From NCBI GenBank assembly GCA_008828725.1, contig MEHQ01004022.1, forward strand, positions 627,207-691,206: a stretch of 64,000 nucleotides of DNA, in the 5' to 3' direction. Made by a program: the position numbers and the translations under genes. Source of the stretch: Saccharina japonica (lineage: Eukaryota > Sar > Phaeophyceae > Laminariales > Laminariaceae). The notes below the pieces were generated by a model. It saw only the letters and a list, made by a program, of their open reading frames with translations, was not told the DNA's origin and made no database searches. Shown one piece after another: positions 57,887 to 64,000 of this stretch. Positions within the stretch are counted from its first letter, which is position 1. Each line of letters begins with the position of its first letter.

Positions 57887-60800
57887 CTTAATTTTTTTAT
57901 TTTTTGGTGGACGAGACGGGACCGGACGGGCGGGGGGAAATGGGCGGATGGAAAAAGGAAGGAAATGGGGTGGGTGTATGTAAGAACATTGAATGAGAAA
58001 AGTAAGAGAGTGGGATAGAAATAACAAAGGATACGACGTATACGCAAATATATTATTTTGGGGAAACACAGTAGTAATAGTAACCAGAACCAAACATGGT
58101 GTTTGGACATACGGGGATGGCTGGTTTTTGGGTCCATCGTAAGTTCTGATTACTACATATTACAATAATATTACTACTGTATGTATCACTATTTATACCC
58201 GGAATAATTGAATGTGATAAGAAGTAAAAATGGGAGATTATTTTTAATTGGAATAAAGAAGCAAATGGCGTACGTATATAGGAAGGACATGGACTAATAA
58301 AAATAAGAGAATTAAACAGCGGTAGAGTAGTTTAAGTGGGGTACAGAAGGACATGCGAGTACGACGGACAGCTATAACCTAATACAGTTACGTATATCCA
58401 CTGCATGACCTAGATCTTTCAGGACAGACAGGTTCCTGCATGTGCATTATCTGTATGATCCAGCTCATGTTGCCGCGTGGGAGCTGTATAATTCGCATGA
58501 TCTAGGACAGATTTCCTGGGTTGGATCTGTACTGTACAGATCGTGCACAACATCTCACAGCGGCAGGTTAGGATCTCGTAGACGATCTACTCTATAGATA
58601 GATCATGATCTGTGCGACGTGTACAGGGTTTTACGATATGACCGTCGGACGGGTAAGCGGCTGCTGCTGCTGCTGCTGTCGCAATACAGTTTAGTACAAG
58701 TACAGGATATATGATAAGAAAAAGAGCAACCAAAAAGGCAGCCTGACATTTACAGGATACTAAGAACGTCGGGATTCGCTATACTGAAGATGAAGTGTAG
58801 AACGTGCCCATTCTCAAGAAAATAAATCCAGCCTGGACCACCTTTCTCGTTTCTTATTAGGTGACCGGTAGGGTAGAAGAACGGTCGACATCGGTTTACG
58901 GTACGCTGAGAGTTGAATACAGGTTGTAGGAAACGTTCACTGCAGGCACTCAAGTCACAGAAATCAGCGGGCGACTTGGAAGCACAAAATGGCAAAACCG
59001 CACAACCATAAAAAACAGCACAAAAAACACCAACACCGATGCATTCATCTCCATCGTCATCATATCACCACTACCACCATCAACAAAAACACCAACACCA
59101 ACTTCCAAAAAACAGCACAAGAAATGAGTGCTCGTATGATATCAACATGATAAAAATCTGAAATACAAAGCATCGCTGTTCCAATTCGTGCTCAAAAGTG
59201 TGCTCAAGGAATTCTACTCCTTATGGGGTGACATATACACACCTCGGGCAGATCATACAGATCATACAGATCATGCAGATAGTTCCCAATTGACGATCTA
59301 GATCTTTCAAGGAAGACCTATTCTAGATCTGGTATATATGATCTGTATGATCTAGCTCATGTTGCCGGGTTGGACCTGTACAATCTGCATGATCAAGCGC
59401 CTGTTTCCAGGTTTGGAGTTGTACTGTACAGATCCTGCACAACCTCTCACAACTCACAACTGCAGGTGAGGAACTAGCTGATCTAGATCCTGATTTATCT
59501 GCGGATGATCTGTATGATCTGTAGATGATCTGTCCGAGGTGTGACATATCCCCGTTATCCTTGACAATACATGGCGTTTTACACAGCTAGTAATATCAAC
59601 TCAACAAGCAGTACCAGGTACATATTTTCAGGGCTGTTTACGGGTCGGGTCGAAACTCGAGGGTCGGGTGGGAAGGGGTCACCTAACCCCACCCGACCCG
59701 ACCCGATCCGACCCGATCCGACCAGACCAGTGATATTTTGACTATTGATACCTCCTGACCCGATCCGGTCCGACCCGTGAGTTTTTTGGGGCCTCCTGGT
59801 CGAGTCATGACCCGCGAACAGCAGTGCTGTATTATCATTGTTTTTATGTGGGGTACGAGTGTGCACATTTTACATTAAATGCAGATTGACGTCATCATTC
59901 GATATTTTCAGTGCAAAACAATGCTTTCTCATTGATGTTTTCTTCAAAAAAAAAAGGGCAGCGGCCAAAAACAGGTACACCTGGTCCGTTCGGGGCCAAA
60001 AACAGGTACATACTAAAATCAAGTTTAAAACGCACCCCACGAACCTGCCGTTCCTTGCAACGCAAAGTAGAGTTTTTTCATGTTCTTCGTGCTCGCCCGG
60101 TGGCTACGTATACGAGTAGCTGCTATTAATAGTACGAGGAACGAACGCCTGCTGCTGTATTCTCCCTTCTCAGCTTGCGACACCCCTGGTATTCCAAGTC
60201 AACCACAATCCCGAAGGGGAGCCTTCTATCTCGTATTATTTCGGCGGAGGTGTGCAGGCAGATGTGTGTGTGTCGCTCGAGTGGCGTGTGGTGCGAGGTG
60301 CGAAGGGAGAAGGGGGTCTCCGCGTACGTCGGCATTTGTATAGGGGGCATAGGGTGGAACTATGAAGGGCCTCTGGTTGGCTTAAAAACGACAAAAGAAA
60401 AGGTGCAAGTCAAGCAGAGTAGACAAAATCAGGTATACCTGGCATTTAAAGAGGCAAAAACCGGTACAACGAGTTTTGGACCAATGGCAGGGCACGTGGA
60501 GTGCGTTTTTTACTTGATTTTTAAGTATGCACCTGTTTTTGGCCGCAAACGGACCAGGTATACCTTGTTTTGGCCTCTGCCCAAAACAACCTATAGCCGA
60601 GTTTTCATAATTCGCTAATCTCTCAAGTGCTGTCACGTATACCTGGTATATACGAGTATATGTTTATATATGAACCAGGTACGTATGCACTGTTAACACT
60701 GACGTCAAGATTATCGTAGCACACAGGAACACTGGATAAAAGGGCACCCTTTCCTATCTCTCTTCTGCTGACCCTGAATTAGATACGTACCAGATACACT

Positions 60801-63774
60801 CTCTCCGGGGATGTAAGGATCGTTTGGCTTCGTATTGATCATTGATACAGCCACGTCAGAACAGTAAGTAGTGGTCTCTCCTCTCTATAATAAAGGTGTA
60901 TACCCCGGATGATCAAAAACCGGGGTACCGGGCGGGTACGGTACAACCCGGATGGTCAAAACAAGTGGCGGGTTCGGGTTTTTGACTTGAAGCCCTCGGG
61001 TTTTGGGGGTGACCAAAACCCGGGTACTCGGTGGGTTCGAGTCGAGTACCCGGGTTCCCGTATGTTCGACATGATCCCAGTTCAGTATGCCTCTTTATAT
61101 CTCTAGAAACCTTTCAACTTGACAGAAAACGGGGTCCCCACGGGTATCACTACGTATTCAGAGCTGAATATTCCAAGAACATAAATAAAATAAAAAATCG
61201 TGTCCCTTGTGCGGTTTTTGCCAGAGAGTTTCCACTGTTATTTTCCACATATACGCGTGCCTGTTATGTTGATGTCTTCGATACCCTTTGAGTTCACCAC
61301 CGATGTATAGGCATGCATTTGTTTTGAGGCATGACACCTGGCCGACACCTACCTGGTAACGCCACCTACTATGAAATATGTACTATGGTGCACGTGATGT
61401 CAAGTGTCAATCTGTCTTTCGCTACCTGAATTTCCTCAGTTCAGGGACAATACTCGTAGTGTGGGTAGCTGCTTCTTCGCGTACGACTACGACGTAGCGG
61501 CATTAAATCAAAACGATGATTCAATACTCGGCGCTCTGTTACTACTGTTTGCTGTGGTTTTAGTCCTCGTTTCCGCATCAAATCGAAGTACGCACTAATG
61601 TCATCCGAGTGTGGCACTCCTTGATGACCGTAAATTAAACGAAAACGGGTTGTCCGAGTACCCGGGTTTGTCCGAGTACTCGTGGGACCCGTTTGATCCC
61701 GTCTGAAAACCCGGGTTACCCGCGACGGGTTCGGCTTCCACTGTCAGAATTTCCCGAGTATATATCCGTTTGTGACGGGTACCCGCCGGGGTACACCTCT
61801 ACTGGCTGTGGAGATTCCCGGTACTTGACGCATTTCAGGGTTTTGACTGCGGGTACTGCAAGTACTGGCAGTATTTCGTCGGTTGGTACTCGAAGTACCA
61901 ACATACTCTCAATATACGCAGGCAGTATACTCCGGGTATCAAGTATACTTCGGTCATCTGCGCACCGTTTCGATAGGGTAATGCATCCCCCATTCTTTGC
62001 TGAAAACATTTATAGATGGTCCAACGAGTTGGAGTTGGAGCAAATTACTTTCGGGGGAGGCAGTCGGAGTACCAGTACCGGCAGTATTTCGGGAGTATTT
62101 CGAGGGCATACTCGGATACTGCGAGCAGTATTTCCGGGTGAAATACTCTGGATACTCTGAGTACTGCCAGTATTTCGGATGTTTGTACTCGTACTGTGGG
62201 TACCGCTTGTACTCGGGGTTGTGTGCTGCTCATGCTCTCAGTAACATATGCGCAGTATTTGGCCCTTGAGTACTGATCGTACTACCGTACTCGCCGTATG
62301 TAGGCCGCCAGTACTGCAATACATACTCTCAGTCGTACGTACTCGGAGTCCGTAATGTACTCGATACTCAGAGAACCGGTGTACTCGATACCCGGAGTAC
62401 CGGTGTACTCGGAGCATGAAGTATACCGCTGGGAGCATGTGCTGTGCAACGTGCGTATGAACCTATGGGTACTAGTATAATAGAAGTGTGATACCTGGTA
62501 TCAGACAGCAGCACTACGTAGAGGTGTCAGGCGTCCGGCAGAGATCTGCCGTATTTTACTTTATGACCACGTGAAGGCGTCTGTCACGCTCCTCATCCCC
62601 ACCGTACGATAACGATAAACGATTGACCCTCCTGCTTTCCTCTGTTCTATTTACGCATCATACACCTGGTACACGGTATTCATGCATTCCATACGTATCA
62701 TATGTACCTGGTACGTAAACGTGTAAACACAGCAGAAACAATGAAACATGGCCCGTTGTCGAAAACAACGAAGGGGCACTTCAATTCCTTCAACAGTCAA
62801 CAGGCACATGCATATGCACACCTATTAATAGTGACAACAGACAGCAAGCAACTGGTGTCCTATTAATAGTGTGTACGTCGTGTAACTCTATTCGTACATC
62901 GTGCAAGAGCAACCAGCAACAGGAGCAAAGCTACAACAGCAGTCTATACTCTTACGAGTACCCAAGGCATTATTCGTATTAATATCACGGTAGCAGAAAT
63001 AGACAATCAGGTACGTACCAAAATAAGGCTCCTGTACGACCATACTCTTCGTATCATACATACCAGGTACCGGGTATCACGATCATACTACGACGGCACG
63101 TGGTACGTTTCTTGCTGTTTTTTTTTTAGCTCTTGCATTGGGCGTGCCAAACATGAATCGATTCACAAGAAGAGACCAGTACAAGAGGGTGGTAGACATC
63201 AGGTCTATACAGACACAGCAGCAGCAGCAGCAGATGCTTCGCGTGCTGTTGGTAGTTGGCAGCAGGTACAACAGCCGGTACTGCCAGCAGTAGACTACGT
63301 ATTGTTGTTGTGGTCGTTGTTTTCGGCATAATGTGGTTCAGTACTATCTGCTACTGGTAAGCGTATACCACAGGTATATGGTAGCTATTGTACTATTAAT
63401 ACTATGCGATGCAAAATTTTGGGGTTTTACAGAAGGAACCGAACAACATGTGAAACGTGACACATTTGGTCGATATGTTCCCAAAAACTAGGTATCCTCC
63501 CGACCCACCAAGCGAACCAGAACGTAGCGCGCCGATCGCCGACAAGGCTCACAGCGGACTCACCTGTCGATAGGGCCACCGCTTGATGCCGTACTTCCGG
63601 CACAGCCTCTTGATAATCGTCGTCGACACTCCCATCATCTTGCTGACTTCCTCGATAGGGTACTCGAAATAACGCTCGAGATCTCCCAGAGTCACACGTT
63701 TGCTGAAGCCCCGCTTCGTTCTTTTATCTCCAAGCCCCGGGATCTCCTCCTCCTCCTCCTCCTCCTCCTCATCG

Positions 63775-63807
<33 letters not shown>

Positions 63808-63810
63808 GGC

Positions 63811-63845
<35 letters not shown>

Positions 63846-64000
63846 GTGCCCGACACTGTAACCTACAGGTCCTACCCCCGCTAACCCTTGGACAGCTTCC
63901 GCCGCTGCTGTCGTCATGATTGATGCCTGATCGCTGCGGTGGTGGTGGTGATGTTGGACGGGACCTGTCGGGGTTCCAATCGCCAGGATTTGTGAGCCCG
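55501..64000 (-). CDS. RWP-RK domain transcription factor (5' partial), exons 64000-63564 and 57886 down to 56737 or 55501
   Basis: The first visible exon encodes a polyGln/polyGlu region and most of an RWP-RK domain ending KRWPYRQ. The second exon resumes IRSVNKSIKYVELL, so the domain's characteristic end (RWPYRQ + IRSVNKSI) is recovered exactly across a 5.7-kb GT-AG intron in phase 0. RWP-RK proteins are nuclear DNA-binding regulators, linked in plants and green algae to nitrogen status and gamete or egg identity; the target here is unknown. Downstream are a helix-rich segment (ADLQRLQDQLVSLHYKKQLI), poly-Gly/Pro, and a Gln/His/Met/Ala-rich region present twice. The N-terminus lies beyond the window. 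The 3' structure is unclear because of the duplication and a probable homopolymer frameshift. Confidence 0.88.
55998..56564 (-). repeat. Coding duplication, downstream copy (A)
   Basis: This 567-bp segment encodes QNPYGMPPHMSMAGMGMGYS through NQPNEVQNHQL. It recurs at 56817-57383 with an offset of 819 bp; similarity extends about 38 bp further into the Ala codons. Both the length and the offset are multiples of three. Confidence 0.95.
56817..57383 (-). repeat. Coding duplication, upstream copy (B)
   Basis: It is the copy contiguous with the RWP-RK second exon. Its end (56816-56737) is a short unrelated tail built from GGTACCAGATACCAGGTAT repeats before a stop. Confidence 0.95.
58052..58169 (+). 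mobile_element. Mariner-like MITE, divergent variant
   Basis: CAGTAGTAATAGTAACCAGA, then ACCAAACATGGTG, and on the right TCGTAAGTTCTGATTACTAC. It lies in the 5.7-kb RWP-RK intron. Confidence 0.55.
58405..58625 (+). mobile_element. GATC-rich MITE-like element, copy 4 (left end lost)
   Basis: It contains GATCTTTCAGGACAG, CTCATGTTGCCGCGTGGGAG, TTTCCTGGGTTGGATCTGTA and the right end GATCTGTGCGACGTGTA. From 58626 to 59230 nothing gene-like is seen. Confidence 0.7.
59232..59553 (+). mobile_element. GATC-rich MITE-like element, copy 5 (most complete)
   Basis: The ends CACACCTCGGGCAGATCATA and GATGATCTGTCCGAGGTGTG are inverted repeats. The interior carries the family words CTCATGTTGCCGGG and CAGATCCTGCACAACCTCTC. 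About 320 bp, no coding capacity. Confidence 0.8.
59640..59815 (-). repeat. CGACC/CGGGT degenerate array
   Basis: Same word as the 45-kb array, in reverse orientation for most of its length. Confidence 0.85.
59956..60592 (+). repeat. Long inverted repeat (arms about 100 bp, 430-bp centre)
   Basis: The left arm (59956-60056) starts GGGCAGCGGCCAAAAACAGG and includes ACACCTGGTCCGTTCGGGGC. The right arm (60485-60592) is its inverse with about 80% similarity. The centre has no recognisable coding. It could be a foldback transposon. Confidence 0.75.
60890..62440 (+). repeat. CGGGTAC and TACTCGGAGTAC repeat-rich region
   Basis: Blocks of GGGTACTCG (60890-61080, 61640-61800) and of GAGTACTG, AGTATTTCGGG and ACTCGGAGTACC (61830-62420) give many short frames of no significance. 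From 62441 to 63563 the intron shows CAG/CTG tracts (63215-63235) and TACCAGGTA words but no exon. Confidence 0.75.
63564..64000 (-). CDS. RWP-RK gene exon: polyGln, polyGlu and most of the RWP-RK domain
   Basis: On the minus strand the frame is open from the window edge. An ATG lies at 63917, but the frame continues upstream without a stop (ending PVQHHHHHRSDQASI before that Met), so the true start may be outside. A CAG-rich polyGln tract and an acidic polyGlu run precede the domain. The domain reads TKRGFSKRVTLGDLERYFEY, PIEEVSKMMGVSTTIIKRLC, then RKYGIKRWPYRQ. The donor CAG|GTGAGT (exon end at 63564) is a perfect 5' splice site, phase 0. Confidence 0.93.

Overview
The window is eukaryotic nuclear DNA: interrupted genes with GT-AG introns of 1.4 to 9.6 kb, abundant microsatellites, minisatellites and small non-autonomous transposons, and no operon-like packing. 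A photosynthetic stramenopile with a large repeat-rich genome (a brown alga, for example) fits best, because an EAG/KAT/HCN-like potassium channel and an RWP-RK protein occur together and the RWP-RK motif reads RWPYRQ. This is inference; a green alga is not excluded.

Layout. (1) 1-13874, plus strand: six exons of a voltage-gated, cyclic-nucleotide-binding-domain potassium channel (S4, S5/pore, S6, C-linker, CNBD). S1-S3 lie upstream of the window and the C-terminus may lie downstream. (2) 13.9-28 kb: no convincing gene. It holds transposon copies, a 21-bp satellite built from a transposon end, and a pyrimidine-rich block (16.0-21.5 kb) that looks like uncorrected long-read sequence. (3) 28.2-38.7 kb, plus strand: a two-exon (or more) gene for an Ala/Gln-rich, acidic protein with a possible PH-like fold, spanning a 9.6-kb intron. 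(4) 38.7-55.5 kb: intergenic repeats, including CGGGT pentanucleotide arrays and a 3.6-kb direct duplication that appears identical and carries an N at the join. (5) 55.5-64.0 kb, minus strand: an RWP-RK transcription factor gene, 5' end beyond the window, with a 5.7-kb intron inside the RWP-RK domain and a duplicated Gln/Ala-rich coding segment.

The most interesting signal is structural. Intron minisatellites in the channel gene include copies of the neighbouring splice junctions; the clearest is the array at 7386-8400, where every unit carries the last exon bases plus a GT. Two other tandem arrays (6168-7195 and 14873-15544) are built from the ends of dispersed small transposons. Together these suggest that introns here expand by tandem amplification of short junctions, both splice sites and transposon ends. 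No unified multi-gene system was found; the three genes look functionally unrelated.
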